Shown piece by piece: positions 18,710 through 32,447 of a DNA stretch of 64,000 nt (within the stretch, counting starts at the first letter, position 1; every line of letters begins with the position of its first letter). Under the pieces are notes generated by a model that was not told the origin of the DNA, ran no database searches, and worked only from the letters and a program-made list of their open reading frames with translations. This stretch comes from Nocardia vulneris (lineage in GTDB: Bacteria; Actinomycetota; Actinomycetes; Mycobacteriales; Mycobacteriaceae), in contig NZ_BDCI01000007.1 in NCBI RefSeq assembly GCF_001613425.1, positions 372,001 to 436,000 on the forward strand, written 5' to 3'. Position numbers and translations under genes: made by a program.

Positions 18710-19375
18710 GGTCAACACTCCTCGAGTCAGTGGGCACCAGTCGGTACCCGAAGCTTTTTCGGTGATACAGGTATTCGCGATGAATCACAGGTCCGGTCAT
18801 CATCGGCGCGTCGGTCTTGGCGCACAGTCGGTCGATATCGACCTACCCGCGGTCAGCACAAGACCGCCACCGCACCAAAGGGTGACTGTACGAGGGTACT
18901 GATCGGCTCCGAACGGGTCAAACTCGGCCCACCCCTGCGCGGCCGTCCACTCGACCAGCACAAACCCCGCACGACCGGGATCGCGCGCTGTGCACATCAC
19001 TGCCCAGCCCTGTGAGTATCACCGTGAGTTCGTCCACACCCCTAGCCACGCCCGAGCCCGACCACCAGCTATGTTGCTCAGCGTTAGCTACAGAAGGGCT
19101 GGTCAACGCCTTATCGGGCGGCCGCGCAAGCGCATTTCACAACTCCCCAGGGTTCTCCACATCTGTGGATAATTGTGTGGAAAGACCCCTGGAGTGGCAT
19201 ATTCGTAGGGCCGACGGTGCCACGCCGCCGCCCGGAATGGGGATCTGGGCAGCGTCCGAACCGGTTACGGACGTACGCAGGATCACGGTACCGACCCGAG
19301 CATGGTCGTCGCCATCACCTCCCCGCGTGCCCCGGCCGTCTGCTCCTATCGACCTACTTCCGGGGAGGAAACTGC
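18710..19375. other. rpmH–dnaA divergent intergenic region with DnaA boxes
   Basis: This 666-bp gene-free region should hold the rpmH and dnaA promoters. DnaA boxes cluster about 200 bp before dnaA: TTCTCCACA at 19153, a perfect TTATCCACA on the minus strand at 19164–19172, and TGTGGAAAG at 19175. These fit DnaA autoregulation and an upstream origin module. Confidence 0.75.
19153..19183. promoter_or_regulatory. DnaA-box cluster upstream of dnaA
   Basis: Three boxes lie within 31 bp. Two are good: TTCTCCACA (19153–19161, one mismatch) and TGTGGATAA (19164–19172, exact complement of TTATCCACA). The third, TGTGGAAAG (19175–19183), is weaker. Confidence 0.7.
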
Positions 19376-21370
19376 ATGGACGACGAGCAGAACGTGTTGG
19401 CCACGGTGTGGCCCGAGGTAGTTGCCGAGCTGACCACCGGCTCACCGGACGGCGCCATTCCGCCGGTGACCCGAGCCCAGCAGGCCTGGCTGAAACTGGT
19501 CAAGCCGCTGACGGTGGCGCAGGGCTTCGCCCTGCTCTCGGTACCTTCCTCGCTGGCTCAGGAGGCCATCGAACGCGATCTGCGCGAACCGATCCTGCGG
19601 TCGCTGGCCCGGCGACTCGGCCCGCAGGTGGAAGGACTCGGCGTACGCATCGCCGCGCCGACCACCCCGGCCGCCGACCGCGCGGGCAGCAACCCCCGGC
19701 ACGCCAGGATGACGAGCCGGCCAGAACGGTCCAGGGACAACGGTCCCCGCGACAACGGTCCACTCGACAACGGCCGCAGGGACAACGGCCCTCGGGAGAA
19801 CGGACATCCCCAACCGGGCTACCCCGGCACCGAGTACCAGGGACGCGACGACTACCCGGCCCCGCGCTACGCCCAGCCGAACGATTACGCCCCGGAGTAC
19901 GCGGGCGGCGCCGAGTACACCGATACCGAGTACGCGCCCGAGTATCCGCCCGCCGCCGAATACGACCGGCCGGACTATCCCCGCGACGACTATCAGGGCC
20001 AGGACGACTACCCGGCGCACACCGAGTTGCCGCCGCGGCGCGAACCCGCGCCCGCCGCCCGCCGCGAACCGGGACTGCCGCCGCGCCGCGAGTCCATCCC
20101 GCCCGGCCAGGAGTCGCTGTTCACCCCCGATCCCGGCCCCGCCACGATGCGCGGACCGGTGCGCGCGCCGGTGCGGGAGGCGGCACCGGCCGAAGATCCC
20201 GGCTTGGCGGCCGCGCACGAGTCGGTGCGCGAATCCGACAACCCCCGCACCGAGCACGACGACGAGCCCGTGGTCAACGTGCGTAACTCCTGGCCGACCT
20301 ACTTCACCAAATCCCAGGAGACCTCGGCGCCCGCCACGTCGTCGGCCAGCCTCAACGCGAAGTACACCTTCGAAACGTTCGTCATCGGCGCGTCCAACCG
20401 GTTCGCGCACGCCGCCGCGGTCGCCATCGCGGAGGCGCCGGCCCGGGCATATAACCCGCTGTTCGTTTGGGGCGCTTCGGGTTTGGGGAAGACGCACCTA
20501 CTACACGCGGCGGGCCACTACGCCCAGCGGCTGTTTCCCGGCATGCGGGTGAAGTACGTCTCGACCGAAGAGTTCACCAACGACTTCATCAACAGCCTGC
20601 GCGACGACCGCAAGGTGGCGTTCAAGCGCCGCTACCGCGAGACCGACATCCTGCTGGTCGACGACATCCAGTTCATCGAGGGCAAGGAAGGCATCCAGGA
20701 GGAGTTCTTCCACACCTTCAACACCCTGCACAACGCCAACAAGCAGATCGTCGTCTCCTCCGACCGCCCGCCCAAGCAGCTGGCCACACTGGAGGAGCGG
20801 CTGCGGACCAGGTTCGAATGGGGCCTGATCACCGATGTGCAGCCGCCCGAACTGGAGACGCGCATCGCCATCCTGCGCAAGAAGGCCCGGATGGACCGGC
20901 TGGATGTGCCGCACGATGTGCTGGAACTGATCGCCAGCCGGGTCGAGCGCAACATTCGTGAGCTGGAGGGCGCGCTCATCCGGGTGACCGCGTTCGCCTC
21001 GCTCAACGGACAGCCGCTGGATCTGCCGCTGGCCGAGGTGGTGCTGCGCGATCTGATGCCCGACACCGCGGCGCTGGAGATCAACGCGGCCACGATCATG
21101 GCGGTCACCGCCGAGTACTTCAACACCACGCTCGAGGAGCTGACCGGCCCGGGTAAGGCTCGTCCGCTCGCGCAGGCGCGCCAGATCGCCATGTACCTGT
21201 GCCGCGAGCTGACCGACCTCTCGCTGCCCAAGATCGGTCAGGCGTTCGGCCGCGACCACACCACGGTGATGTACGCGGAGAAGAAGGTCCGCAAGGAGAT
21301 GACCGAGCGGCGCCGCGTCTACGACCAGGTGCAGGAACTGACCGCGCGGATCAAACAGCGCTCCCGCTGA
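19376..21370 (+). CDS. dnaA: Chromosomal replication initiator DnaA with enlarged linker
   Basis: The 664-residue protein has domain I at ~1–100 and a very long linker at ~105–320. The linker is Asp/Tyr/Pro/Arg-rich, with repeats like [18 protein letters not shown]. The AAA+ domain has Walker [14 protein letters not shown] (~365) and Walker [10 protein letters not shown] (~425). The DNA-binding domain IV signature ([26 protein letters not shown]) is at ~605–630. The M. tuberculosis protein is ~507 residues, so the extra length is nearly all linker. ATG 19376 follows GGGGAGGA. It assembles on oriC boxes and opens the DNA. Confidence 0.98.
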   Translation: MDDEQNVLATVWPEVVAELTTGSPDGAIPPVTRAQQAWLKLVKPLTVAQGFALLSVPSSLAQEAIERDLREPILRSLARRLGPQVEGLGVRIAAPTTPAADRAGSNPRHARMTSRPERSRDNGPRDNGPLDNGRRDNGPRENGHPQPGYPGTEYQGRDDYPAPRYAQPNDYAPEYAGGAEYTDTEYAPEYPPAAEYDRPDYPRDDYQGQDDYPAHTELPPRREPAPAARREPGLPPRRESIPPGQESLFTPDPGPATMRGPVRAPVREAAPAEDPGLAAAHESVRESDNPRTEHDDEPVVNVRNSWPTYFTKSQETSAPATSSASLNAKYTFETFVIGASNRFAHAAAVAIAEAPARAYNPLFVWGASGLGKTHLLHAAGHYAQRLFPGMRVKYVSTEEFTNDFINSLRDDRKVAFKRRYRETDILLVDDIQFIEGKEGIQEEFFHTFNTLHNANKQIVVSSDRPPKQLATLEERLRTRFEWGLITDVQPPELETRIAILRKKARMDRLDVPHDVLELIASRVERNIRELEGALIRVTAFASLNGQPLDLPLAEVVLRDLMPDTAALEINAATIMAVTAEYFNTTLEELTGPGKARPLAQARQIAMYLCRELTDLSLPKIGQAFGRDHTTVMYAEKKVRKEMTERRRVYDQVQELTARIKQRSR

Positions 21371-21422
21371 AGTATCCACAGCCCGGTCGGGCCGATCGGC
21401 TCGCTGAGTTTTACTAACACCT

Positions 21423-21458
21423 GTGCACCGCCTCTGACCAGGGGCGGTGCACTTTTTT
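21423..21458 (+). terminator. Intrinsic terminator after dnaA
   Basis: GTGCACCGCC (21423–21432) pairs with GGCGGTGCAC (21443–21452), followed by TTTTTT. Confidence 0.88.
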
Positions 21459-21462
21459 GCCC

Positions 21463-21680
21463 TGTGGATTCCTCGAGGAATCCTTGTGGAGTCCTCGAGG
21501 AATCCACCGGTTTGTGCACCGATCGGCTAACAGGTGTGGGGATGGGTGTCGCGGCGTCCGCTAACAGGGCTCGATCCACAGTTTCCCCAACCGATCTTGC
21601 GCACAGGGGCTGACCTGCCCAGAGACCCGCATCAGGGTGTGGATTCCTCGAGGAGTCCATGTGGAGTCCTCGAGGAATCC
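21463..21680. repeat. Two pairs of 22-bp-spaced CTCGAG palindromes fused to DnaA half-boxes
   Basis: Four near-identical 18-bp palindromes lie at 21466–21483 (GGATTCCTCGAGGAATCC, perfect), 21488–21505, 21641–21658 and 21663–21680. Within each pair the spacing is 22 bp. Each is preceded by TGT, so it forms a TGTGGA half-box with its first bases. Further CTCGAG copies occur at 21680, 21740, 21751 and 21805. Confidence 0.9.
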
Positions 21681-21873
21681 TCGAGTTGTCCACTCCTCGG
21701 TACACATGTGTGAACAACCGGGTGAATTCGGTGGAACAACTCGAGGAGCACTCGAGGATGAATGTGGGACAACTTCGGAACTCCACAGACGCCGCTCGTT
21801 CATCCTCGAGACACGCACCGGTCATCCCCATGGCACCACGCCCGCTGACCAGCAGATTCGGCGTCAGTGCACA

Positions 21874-21930
21874 GATTCCACAGTGCCTACTACTACTTCA
21901 GTTCTTCTTCTAGAAGAACTCTCTTGAAAA
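21874..21930. promoter_or_regulatory. Candidate unwinding element: degenerate DnaA box, DnaA-trios and A/T-rich hairpin
   Basis: GATTCCACA (21874–21882) is followed by a 4-base gap and CTACTACTACTTC (21887–21899). The opposite strand of that run reads as 3'-GAT-GAT-GAT-GAA trios. Next comes a 9-bp perfect hairpin AGTTCTTCT-TCT-AGAAGAACT (21900–21920) and CTCTTGAAAA. The order box–trios–AT-rich DNA matches the basal unwinding system defined in Bacillus subtilis. Confidence 0.6.
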
Positions 21931-22325
21931 CAGGCTGTGTGGAAAGTCGGTTGGGGAGCTGCGGTCCGCGAGTGCTCCCGTCCCCAGGCAAGGAGAAGGG
22001 GAGTGGATCCCTCGTCGACCCATCCCTGCCCCACACCTATGCATCGCCCGCCGGCCCGAATCTGCGACACCCCCTTCGCGACAGTTCCTACTCGCACCCA
22101 CCGACAAGTTCTCGGCACACAGCGCACAGACCCCCGGAGGGTCGGACTAGGCCACGGGCGCAGTCGCGGGTACGGTTTGGTGTCGGTCGCCTGTGCCACA
22201 CTTTTGATGGCGGCCGATCCAGCACCCTTCGCGAACCAAACGCTGATCGAGCCGAAAGGCTTGGAGGGACCAATGTCCGGCCACTGCACAACAGCTCACG
22301 GAACTGGGAGAGGACTGATCGGGCG

Positions 22326-23501
22326 ATGGAGCTTGCAAGCATGAAGTTTCGGGTCGCCCGTGAGGACTTCGCGGAATCCGTTGCCTGGGTGGCACGTAGC
22401 CTCCCGTCCCGGCCTCCGGTCCCGGTGCTCGGCGGCGTGCTGCTCGTCGCCGACGACAGCGGGCTCACCGTCTCCGGCTTCGACTACGAGGTCTCTGCGC
22501 AGATGCGCGTCGCGGCCGAGGTCGCCGGTCCCGGCGAGGTCCTGGTGTCCGGCCGGCTGCTCGCCGACATCACCAAGGCGTTGTCGAACAAGCCGGTCGA
22601 CGTGTCCGTCGACGGCACCCGGGTGCTGATCTCCTGTGGCAGCGCGAAGTTCTCGCTGCCGACCATGCCGGTCGAGGACTATCCCCAGCTTCCCGAGGTC
22701 CCGCAGCAGACCGGTGAACTCGGTGTGGATGTCTTCGCGAGCGCGGTCGGCCAGGTCGCCGTCGCCGCGGGCCGCGACGACACGCTGCCCATGCTCACCG
22801 GCATCCGCGTCGAGATCGAGGGCGACAAGGTGGTGCTCGCGGCCACCGACCGCTTCCGGCTCGCGGTGCGCCACATCGAGTGGAAGCCCGCCAACGCCGA
22901 TATCGAGACCGCGGTGCTCATCCCGGCCAGGACGCTGTCCGAGGCCGCCAAGACCCTCGGCGCCTCCGATGCCCCGGTGCAGCTGTCGCTGGGCACCGGC
23001 GCGGGCTCGGACGGGCTGCTCGGCATCGTGAACGCGGGCCGCCGCACCACCACCCGGCTGCTCGACGCGGAGTTCCCCAAGTTCCGTCAGCTGCTGCCGA
23101 AGGAACACACCTCCATCGCCACGCTCCAGGTGTCGGTGCTGACCGAGGCGATCAAGCGTGTCGCCCTGGTCGCCGAGCGGGGCGCGCAGGTGCGGCTGGA
23201 GTTCTCCACCGAGGGGCTGCAACTGTCCGCCGGTGGCGACGACGCGGGCCGTGCCGAGGAATGGCTGGAGGCCGATTTCCGCGGCGAATCCCTGACCATC
23301 GCGTTCAACCCGGGCTACCTCATCGACGGCCTGTCCGCGTTGCACGCCGACCGGGTGACGTTCGGCTTCACCACACCCAGCCGTCCTGCCGTGCTGCTGC
23401 CCGCCTCCGAGGAGGAGCCGCAGGCTCTCGATTCGGGTGCGTTCGCGGCGCTGGACAGCCCGTACATCTACCTGTTGATGCCGGTCCGGCTGCCGGGCTG
23501 A
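22326..23501 (+). CDS. dnaN: DNA polymerase III sliding clamp (beta subunit)
   Basis: The 391-residue protein shows three clamp domains. Domain 1 begins [20 protein letters not shown], and further motifs include [13 protein letters not shown] and [15 protein letters not shown]. Domain 2 contains [26 protein letters not shown], and domain 3 ends in the family's [12 protein letters not shown]. It tethers polymerases and mismatch-repair or ligase partners to DNA. ATG 22326 was chosen because conserved similarity starts there; ATG 22341 is also in frame. The long open frame upstream runs through oriC and is not coding. Confidence 0.98.
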   Translation: MELASMKFRVAREDFAESVAWVARSLPSRPPVPVLGGVLLVADDSGLTVSGFDYEVSAQMRVAAEVAGPGEVLVSGRLLADITKALSNKPVDVSVDGTRVLISCGSAKFSLPTMPVEDYPQLPEVPQQTGELGVDVFASAVGQVAVAAGRDDTLPMLTGIRVEIEGDKVVLAATDRFRLAVRHIEWKPANADIETAVLIPARTLSEAAKTLGASDAPVQLSLGTGAGSDGLLGIVNAGRRTTTRLLDAEFPKFRQLLPKEHTSIATLQVSVLTEAIKRVALVAERGAQVRLEFSTEGLQLSAGGDDAGRAEEWLEADFRGESLTIAFNPGYLIDGLSALHADRVTFGFTTPSRPAVLLPASEEEPQALDSGAFAALDSPYIYLLMPVRLPG

Positions 23502-23789
23502 GCACAGGTGCGTGATCGGGAACCGGGTTCGGCCGTCTGTGCTCGCCAGTTCCGTCGGCGGCATCGGCGGTCGGCCCTCGGCGGCTGCGGTCGTCCGCAG
23601 CCATCCCCAGGCACCGTCGAACCGATAGCGCGACTGCGGGATTCGCCGGCCCGCGGGTGGGCGAGGACACAATTCATCCACAGGTTCGTGCTGCGCTGTG
23701 GATGGCCAGCAAACACCTCGGCACCTGCGCCGATGCGGGTCGCGCAGGTCGAATCTGCCGAACTCGTGCAGGCAGGAGCCAGATAGCGG
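23502..23789. other. dnaN–recF intergenic region with weak DnaA boxes
   Basis: No gene is present; the gnd gene found here in M. smegmatis is missing. TCATCCACA (23674–23682) and TGTGGATGG (23697–23705) are degenerate DnaA boxes. Confidence 0.55.
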
Positions 23790-24971
23790 ATGTTCGTTCG
23801 AACGCTGTCCCTGCGTGACTTCCGTTCCTGGCATCATGCAGAACTCGAATTATCCCCAGGCCGAACGGTTTTCTTGGGATCGAACGGCAACGGTAAGACG
23901 AACCTGATCGAGGCGCTCGGCTACCTGGCCACCCTCGGGTCGCATCGGGTCGCCGCCGACGCGCCGCTGATCCGGATCGGCACCGAACGGGCCCGGATCG
24001 GCGCCTCCGTCGTCAACACCGGCCGGGAACTGCGCATCGACGTCGAGCTGAACCAGGGCACCGCCAATCGCGCCCAGATCAACCGATCACCGGTCCGGCG
24101 GACTCGCGAGATCCTCGGCATCCTGCAGACCGTGCTGTTCGCGCCCGAGGACCTCGCCCTGGTCCGGGGTGACCCGGGCGAGCGCCGCCGGTTCATGGAC
24201 GAGTTGTGCACCACCCGCCTGCCCAGGCTGGCCGCGGTGCGCAGCGATTACGACCGCGTGCTGCGGCAACGGTCCGCACTGTTGAAATCCGCTGGGCGCC
24301 AAGCCAGGTCGAAGGCGGATCTGAGCACCCTGGACGTGTGGGACGGGCACCTGGCCACCCACGCGTCGGTGCTGCTGGCGCACCGGCTGCAGCTGGTGCA
24401 CGAGCTGTATCCGTACCTCGCCACGTCGTACGCCTCGATCGCGCCCGAATCCCGGCCCGCCACAATCGGTTACCGCAGCGCCAGCTTGCCGCCCGAATTC
24501 CTCGATCCCGCAAGGGAACCCCAGCCCGACGACACCGAAGCGCTGGAGGCGGTGATGTTGCGTGAGCTCGCGGCGGCCCGGCCCCGGGAGCTGGAACGTG
24601 GTGTGTGCCTGGTCGGTCCGCATCGCGACGAACTCGACCTGAATCTCGGCAGCGCGCCGGCCAAGGGGTTCGCCAGCCACGGGGAATCCTGGTCCTACGC
24701 GCTGGCGCTGCGGCTCGCCGCGTTCGAGCTGTTGCGCGCCAACGGATCCGAGCCGGTGCTGCTGCTCGACGACGTGTTCGCCGAGCTCGACCGGCGTCGG
24801 CGTACCGCGCTCGCCGCCGTCGCGGCCGGGGCGGAGCAGGTGCTGATCACGGCCGCGGTGCCGGAGGATGTGCCGGCCGAGCTGGCCGCGGTGCCGCTGC
24901 GGGTGGAGACGAACGGCGGACCGGACGGGCGCACCTCACAGATCGGCGAACCGGCCACACCCCCGCAGTGA
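23790..24971 (+). CDS. recF: DNA replication and repair protein RecF
   Basis: The 393-residue SMC-like ATPase acts in single-strand-gap repair with RecO and RecR. It has Walker [17 protein letters not shown] near residue 30, an ABC-type signature region around [18 protein letters not shown], and Walker [19 protein letters not shown] near residue 325. Length is normal. It keeps the conserved dnaN–recF–DUF721–gyrB order. Confidence 0.97.
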   Translation: MFVRTLSLRDFRSWHHAELELSPGRTVFLGSNGNGKTNLIEALGYLATLGSHRVAADAPLIRIGTERARIGASVVNTGRELRIDVELNQGTANRAQINRSPVRRTREILGILQTVLFAPEDLALVRGDPGERRRFMDELCTTRLPRLAAVRSDYDRVLRQRSALLKSAGRQARSKADLSTLDVWDGHLATHASVLLAHRLQLVHELYPYLATSYASIAPESRPATIGYRSASLPPEFLDPAREPQPDDTEALEAVMLRELAAARPRELERGVCLVGPHRDELDLNLGSAPAKGFASHGESWSYALALRLAAFELLRANGSEPVLLLDDVFAELDRRRRTALAAVAAGAEQVLITAAVPEDVPAELAAVPLRVETNGGPDGRTSQIGEPATPPQ

Positions 24972-25040
24972 CAAGCATTTTCGTGTCCCGGCAGGCGCGC
25001 AATAGGCAAACACATTCGAATTTCTGCACAGGTTTTGCGG

Positions 25041-25049
25041 TTATCAACA
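25041..25049 (+). promoter_or_regulatory. Near-perfect DnaA box after recF
   Basis: TTATCAACA has one mismatch to TTATCCACA. It lies between recF and the DUF721 gene. Confidence 0.4.
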
Positions 25050-25176
25050 GGTTCCTGTGGAGAACTCGCCGACCGGACCGTCCGCGTTCGTTCGACGTTG
25101 TTCGCCGCACGGTCTGCGTCGGTGCCCTGTCGTAGAGTGACTCAGGCCGTGACCGACGAGAGCGTGAGGAGCCTTG

Positions 25177-25740
25177 GTGACCGATCAGCAGCAACCGGGC
25201 GCCGAACCGGCGGGTTCAGAGCCGGAGCTACGCGGTATCGACCTGGCCAGGCGCGCGCTCGAGGAGGCCCGCGCGGCCGCGAAGGCGAGCGGCAAATCCG
25301 TCGGGCAGGGGCGTTCCTCGCCGCAGCGGCGCCTGCGGGCCGGCACCCGGCGCCGGTCCGGCTGGTCGGGCGCGGGACCGGATCAGCGTGATCCGCAGAC
25401 CTTCGCGGCGCTGACCGGCGCGCTGGCCAAGAGCCGCGGCTGGTCGGCCAAGGTCGCCGAGGGCATGGTGTTCGGGCGCTGGGCGGGGGTGGTCGGCGAG
25501 GACATCGCCGCGCACGCCACGCCGATCACCCTGAAAGACAACGTGCTGAGCATCGCCGCCGAATCGACCGCCTGGGCGACGCAGTTGCGCATGTTGCAGA
25601 GCCAGATCCTGGCGAAGATCAATGCCGCGGTCGGTCCCGGCGTGGTGACCTCACTGAAGATCACCGGCCCCGCGGCGCCGAGTTGGCGCAAGGGGGAGCG
25701 CCATATCAAGGGCCGGGGCCCGCGCGACACCTACGGATAG
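25177..25740 (+). CDS. DUF721/DciA-like protein (Rv0004-like)
   Basis: The 187-residue protein has a low-complexity basic N-terminus (~1–75) and a C-terminal DUF721 domain. Key segments are [39 protein letters not shown] and then [23 protein letters not shown]721 proteins are related to DciA, which helps load the replicative helicase in bacteria lacking DnaC; that role is inferred from the family and the oriC location. GTG 25177 is preferred over TTG 25174 because AGGAG sits at better spacing. Confidence 0.9.
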   Translation: MTDQQQPGAEPAGSEPELRGIDLARRALEEARAAAKASGKSVGQGRSSPQRRLRAGTRRRSGWSGAGPDQRDPQTFAALTGALAKSRGWSAKVAEGMVFGRWAGVVGEDIAAHATPITLKDNVLSIAAESTAWATQLRMLQSQILAKINAAVGPGVVTSLKITGPAAPSWRKGERHIKGRGPRDTYG

Positions 25741-28334
<2,594 letters not shown>

Positions 28335-28404
28335 GCCGGTGCGCTCGCCCGCCGGGTTCGCGCCCGCGCGGCACCGCAACCGCACCGCCCGCTAAGGAGA
28401 CTTG

Positions 28405-30927
28405 ATGACCGACACGACGCTGCCTCCGTTCGGAGGCACCGGCGGCGACCGGATCGACCCGGTCGACATCCAGCAGGAAATGCAGAACAGCTACATCGAT
28501 TACGCGATGAGCGTGATCGTCGGCCGTGCGCTGCCCGAGGTGCGCGACGGCCTGAAGCCGGTGCACCGGCGGGTGCTGTACGCGATGTACGACAACGGCT
28601 ATCGGCCCGACCGCGGTTACGTGAAGTCCGCGCGCCCGGTCGCCGAAACCATGGGTAACTACCACCCGCACGGTGACGCGTCGATCTACGACACCCTCGT
28701 GCGCATGGCGCAGCCGTGGTCGCTGCGCTACCCGCTGGTCGACGGCCAGGGCAACTTCGGCTCGCGCGGTAACGACGGCGCGGCCGCCATGCGTTACACC
28801 GAGTGCCGGCTGACCCCGCTCGCGATGGAGATGCTGCGCGAAATCGACCACGAGACGGTCGATTTCATCCCGAACTACGACGGTCGCTCGCAGGAGCCGA
28901 CCGTGCTGCCGAGCCGGGTGCCCGCGCTGCTGATGAACGGCAGCAACGGCATCGCGGTCGGCATGGCGACCAACATTCCGCCGCACAACCTCACCGAACT
29001 GGCCGAGGCGATCTACTGGGCGCTGGACAACCACGACGCCGACGAAGAGTCGACGCTGGCCGCCTGCATGGAGCGGGTGAAGGGTCCGGACTTCCCCACC
29101 TACGGACTCATCGTCGGTAGCCAGGGCATCCACGACGCCTACACCACCGGCCGTGGCTCGGTCCGGATGCGCGGTGTGGTCGAGATCGAGGAAGACAACA
29201 AGGGCCGGACCACGCTGGTCATCACCGAGTTGCCGTACCAGGTCAACACGGACAACTTCATCAACTCGATCGCCGAGCAGGTGCGCGACGGCAAGATCGC
29301 GGGCATCTCCGATATCCACGACGAGTCCTCCGACCGGGCGGGCATGCGGATCGTGGTCACGGTCAAGCGCGACGCGGTCGCCAAGGTCGTGCTGAACAAC
29401 CTGTACAAGCACACCCAGCTGCAGACCAGCTTCGGCTGCAACATGCTCTCGATCGTCGACGGGGTGCCGCGCACGCTGCGGCTCGACCAGATGATCCGGC
29501 TGTACGTCAAGCACCAGTTGGACGTCATCGTCCGGCGCACCAAGTACTTGCTGCGCAAGGCCGAGGAGCGGGCCCACATCCTGCGCGGCCTGGTCAAGGC
29601 GCTCGACGCGCTCGACGAGGTCATCGCCCTGATCCGGCGTTCGGCCAACACCGACACCGCGCGCACCGGCCTGATGCAGTTGCTCGACATCGACGAGATC
29701 CAGGCCACCGCGATCCTCGACATGCAGCTGCGCCGACTCTCGGCGTTGGAGCGGCAGAAGATCATCGACGAGTTGGCCAAGATCGAGCTCGAGATCGCCG
29801 ACTTGAAGGACATCCTCGCCAAGGAAGAACGGCAGCGCGCGATCGTGCGCGACGAGCTGGCCGAGATCGTCGAGAAGTACGGCGACGATCGGCGCACCCG
29901 GATCATCGCGGCCGACGGCGACGTCGCCGACGAGGACCTGATCGCCCGCGAGGACGTGGTCGTCACGATCACCGAGACCGGCTACGCCAAGCGCACCAAG
30001 ACCGACCTCTACCGCAGCCAGAAGCGCGGCGGCAAGGGCGTGCAGGGCGCCGGGCTCAAGCAGGACGACCTGGTCAAGCACTTCTTCATCTCCTCGACCC
30101 ACGACTGGCTGCTGTTCTTCACCAACAAGGGCCGGGTCTACCGCGCCAAGGCCTACGAGCTGCCCGAGGCCAACCGCACCGCGCGCGGCCAGCACGTGGC
30201 GAACCTGCTCGCCTTCCAGCCGGACGAGAAGATCGCCCAGATCATCCAGATCAAAAACTACGAAGTCGCTCCGTACCTGGTGCTCGCCACCAAGAATGGC
30301 CTCGTGAAGAAGTCGAAGCTGTCGGACTTCGATTCCAACCGCAGTGGCGGCATCGTCGCGGTGAACCTGCGCGACGAAGACGAACTGGTCGGCGCCGTGC
30401 TCTGCTCGGCCGACGACGACCTGCTGCTGGTCTCGGCGCTCGGCCAGTCGATCCGGTTCTCCGCGACCGACGAGGCGCTGCGCCCGATGGGCCGGGCCAC
30501 CTCCGGCGTGCAGGGCATGCGGTTCAACGCCTCGGATGAACTCTTGTCGCTGAACGTGGTGCGGCCGGAGACATACCTGCTGGTCGCGACCGCGGGCGGT
30601 TACGCTAAGCGGACTGCGATCGAGGAGTACACCGCGCAGGGTCGCGGCGGTAAAGGTGTATTGACCGTCCAATACGACCCCAAGCGTGGCACCCTGGTCG
30701 GTGCGCTCATCGTCGAGGACGAGGATGAGTTGTACGCGATCACTTCCGGTGGTGGTGTCATCCGGACAGTGGCCAAGCAGGTTCGTAAGGCTGGACGACA
30801 GACCAAGGGCGTGCGATTGATGAACCTCGGCGAGGGCGATACGTTGCTTGCTATCGCGCGCAATGCCGACGAGCCCGATCCCGATCTGCACGCCGGCGGC
30901 GACAGCGACACCGGTTCTTCTGAGTAA
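28405..30927 (+). CDS. gyrA: DNA gyrase subunit A
   Basis: The 840-residue breakage–reunion subunit has its catalytic tyrosine at residue 131 (AAAMRYTE). The quinolone region reads [10 protein letters not shown], with Ala at residue 92 and Asp at 96. Ala at that position is also the mycobacterial wild type and goes with lower intrinsic fluoroquinolone susceptibility than Ser. The C-terminal beta-pinwheel includes the GyrA-box-like [10 protein letters not shown]. The loop before the tyrosine reads [11 protein letters not shown] rather than the frequent GSPGNDPAAAM. ATG 28405 follows AAGGAG. It forms an operon with gyrB. Confidence 0.97.
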   Translation: MTDTTLPPFGGTGGDRIDPVDIQQEMQNSYIDYAMSVIVGRALPEVRDGLKPVHRRVLYAMYDNGYRPDRGYVKSARPVAETMGNYHPHGDASIYDTLVRMAQPWSLRYPLVDGQGNFGSRGNDGAAAMRYTECRLTPLAMEMLREIDHETVDFIPNYDGRSQEPTVLPSRVPALLMNGSNGIAVGMATNIPPHNLTELAEAIYWALDNHDADEESTLAACMERVKGPDFPTYGLIVGSQGIHDAYTTGRGSVRMRGVVEIEEDNKGRTTLVITELPYQVNTDNFINSIAEQVRDGKIAGISDIHDESSDRAGMRIVVTVKRDAVAKVVLNNLYKHTQLQTSFGCNMLSIVDGVPRTLRLDQMIRLYVKHQLDVIVRRTKYLLRKAEERAHILRGLVKALDALDEVIALIRRSANTDTARTGLMQLLDIDEIQATAILDMQLRRLSALERQKIIDELAKIELEIADLKDILAKEERQRAIVRDELAEIVEKYGDDRRTRIIAADGDVADEDLIAREDVVVTITETGYAKRTKTDLYRSQKRGGKGVQGAGLKQDDLVKHFFISSTHDWLLFFTNKGRVYRAKAYELPEANRTARGQHVANLLAFQPDEKIAQIIQIKNYEVAPYLVLATKNGLVKKSKLSDFDSNRSGGIVAVNLRDEDELVGAVLCSADDDLLLVSALGQSIRFSATDEALRPMGRATSGVQGMRFNASDELLSLNVVRPETYLLVATAGGYAKRTAIEEYTAQGRGGKGVLTVQYDPKRGTLVGALIVEDEDELYAITSGGGVIRTVAKQVRKAGRQTKGVRLMNLGEGDTLLAIARNADEPDPDLHAGGDSDTGSSE

Positions 30928-30966
30928 ACCAACAGCGGCGGCAACGAACGGATCTAAGGATTCCCA

Positions 30967-32184
30967 TTGACCACTCCGAATCAGCCGAATGACGAGCGGC
31001 ACCAGACGAACGGTGTGACCGAGCGGATCGCACCGTCACCGATTCCGCCGCGGCCGATCCCCCGGCCGGTCTCCTCGGCAGAGAACGGGCAGCAGGGCGG
31101 CGGGCAGCCGAATGGCGGCCCGCCGAACGGCGGCCAACCGGGTGGTGCGCAGTCGCCGGGCGGCCAGCAGGGCGGGCAACCGCACGGTGGTCAGCCGGGT
31201 GGTGCGCGGCCGGGTGGTCCGCAAGCCGGTGGTCAGCAGGGTGGCGGGCCGTCGGGAGGCGGTCCGCAGGGTGGACCGCCCCGCGAAATGCACGACCAGC
31301 AAGGCGATTTCGCGAACAAGCAGTCCGGCCCCGAGCAGGTGCCCGGTCAAGGCGGCCAAGAAGCGTTCGACCAGACTGTCCGCATGAACAACTCTGAGTC
31401 CGGTGCACCCGAGTCCGGGGATCAGTCCGGCGGCAACGGCGGTGGCCAATCGTCGTTCCAGGAAGGGTGGTCGCAACTTCCGCAGCGGGAGCCGCAGTCC
31501 AACCTGTACCGGCCCGGCCAGGCACCGGTGACCGGACGCCCGAGCGGCTCCGGCGGCGGTGGCGGTCTCGGCGGTGGCGTCACCAACGCGCGCACCACCG
31601 CGGACCTCGCCGCCAAGGCGGCCCGCAAGGAAGCGGCGATGGTGAAGTCCGTCGGCATCGACGGACCCACCCGCAGCATCGCGCGCCCCGAACTGATCAA
31701 GGACATGCCCGACCTGTCCGAGATCCGGCACCCGCTGCCGCCGTCGGCGCCCGAGACCACCGGCCCGCAGACCCCGATCTCGCCCGCGGTGCCCGTCGCG
31801 GTCGCCGCCGCCGTCGCCACCGGCGAACCGCTGCGCGCCACCGTGCAGATCCGGCGCATCGACCCGTGGTCCACGCTGAAGATCTCGCTCGTCATCAGCG
31901 TCGCCATGTTCTTCGTGTGGATGCTCGCGGTCGGCCTGCTCTACATCGTGCTCGAGGGCATGGGCGTGTGGGAGCGGCTGAACAACACCTTCACAGACAT
32001 GGTGTCCCAGGACAGCGGATCGGTCGGCCTCATCGACGCGGGCACGGTCTTCGGCTACGCCGGCGTCATCGGCCTGATCAACGTCGTGCTGTTCACCGCA
32101 CTCGGCACCGTGGGCACGTTCATCTACAACCAGTGCTGTGATCTCGTCGGCGGCATCCAGGTAACCCTGGCCGACCCCGACTAG
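30967..32184 (+). CDS. DUF3566 transmembrane protein (Rv0007-like)
   Basis: The 405-residue protein has a ~280-residue Gly/Gln/Pro-rich disordered N-terminus full of GGQ repeats. It ends in a DUF3566 domain with two helices: [19 protein letters not shown] and, later, [19 protein letters not shown]. It starts at TTG 30967 with AAGGA 7 nt upstream. It follows gyrA by 39 bp, as in most actinobacteria. A membrane role is clear but the function is unknown. Confidence 0.88.
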   Translation: MTTPNQPNDERHQTNGVTERIAPSPIPPRPIPRPVSSAENGQQGGGQPNGGPPNGGQPGGAQSPGGQQGGQPHGGQPGGARPGGPQAGGQQGGGPSGGGPQGGPPREMHDQQGDFANKQSGPEQVPGQGGQEAFDQTVRMNNSESGAPESGDQSGGNGGGQSSFQEGWSQLPQREPQSNLYRPGQAPVTGRPSGSGGGGGLGGGVTNARTTADLAAKAARKEAAMVKSVGIDGPTRSIARPELIKDMPDLSEIRHPLPPSAPETTGPQTPISPAVPVAVAAAVATGEPLRATVQIRRIDPWSTLKISLVISVAMFFVWMLAVGLLYIVLEGMGVWERLNNTFTDMVSQDSGSVGLIDAGTVFGYAGVIGLINVVLFTALGTVGTFIYNQCCDLVGGIQVTLADPD

Positions 32185-32200
32185 GAACCGGTCCTGCCAG

Positions 32201-32240
32201 ACGGCCGGTGCCGCCCACTCCGGGCAGCACCGGCCGTTTC
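32201..32240 (+). terminator. Terminator after the gyrBA–DUF3566 operon
   Basis: ACGGCCGGTGC (32201–32211) pairs with GCACCGGCCGT (32227–32237), followed by TTTCC. An inner GCCC/GGGC extends the stem. Confidence 0.75.
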
Positions 32241-32357
32241 CGTCGGTGGTCATGCCGATCTGCCCTGCGCGGAGCTTCTACCAGCCGTTTTGGATGGCAT
32301 GGCCGGTGTTGTGTACTCTCTACACGTTGTCGCGAACTACGCGCTGCAACAACATAA

Positions 32358-32431
32358 GGGCCTATAGCTCAGGCGGTTAGAGCGCTTCGCTGATAACGAA
32401 GAGGTCGGAGGTTCAAGTCCTCCTAGGCCCA
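32358..32431 (+). tRNA. ileT: tRNA-Ile (GAT)
   Basis: This 74-nt cloverleaf has acceptor GGGCCTA/TAGGCCC, anticodon stem-loop CTTCG-CTGATAA-CGAAG with GAT, and T-arm GGTTCAAGTCC. CCA is not encoded. It stands in the conserved place after the DUF3566 gene. Confidence 0.97.
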
Positions 32432-32447
32432 CCCTTCACTCACGTCT

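Larger units (their letters stand above)
21371..22325. other. oriC: Origin of replication (oriC) between dnaA and dnaN
   Basis: This 955-bp gene-free region contains many TGTGGA/TCCACA DnaA half-sites, at 21372, 21463, 21485, 21572, 21638, 21660, 21686, 21874 and 21938. It has eight CTCGAG elements, a low-GC stretch at 21883–21930 and a DnaA-trio-like run. Location between dnaA and dnaN is the conserved actinobacterial oriC site. Most boxes are degenerate; the closest match is TTGTCCACT at 21686–21694. The part after 21950 has no boxes and probably holds dnaN promoter sequence. Confidence 0.9.

Noticed and set aside
21867..22325. N-terminal extension of DnaN through oriC
   Set aside because: The open frame upstream of 22326 crosses the origin-opening element and has no similarity to clamps.
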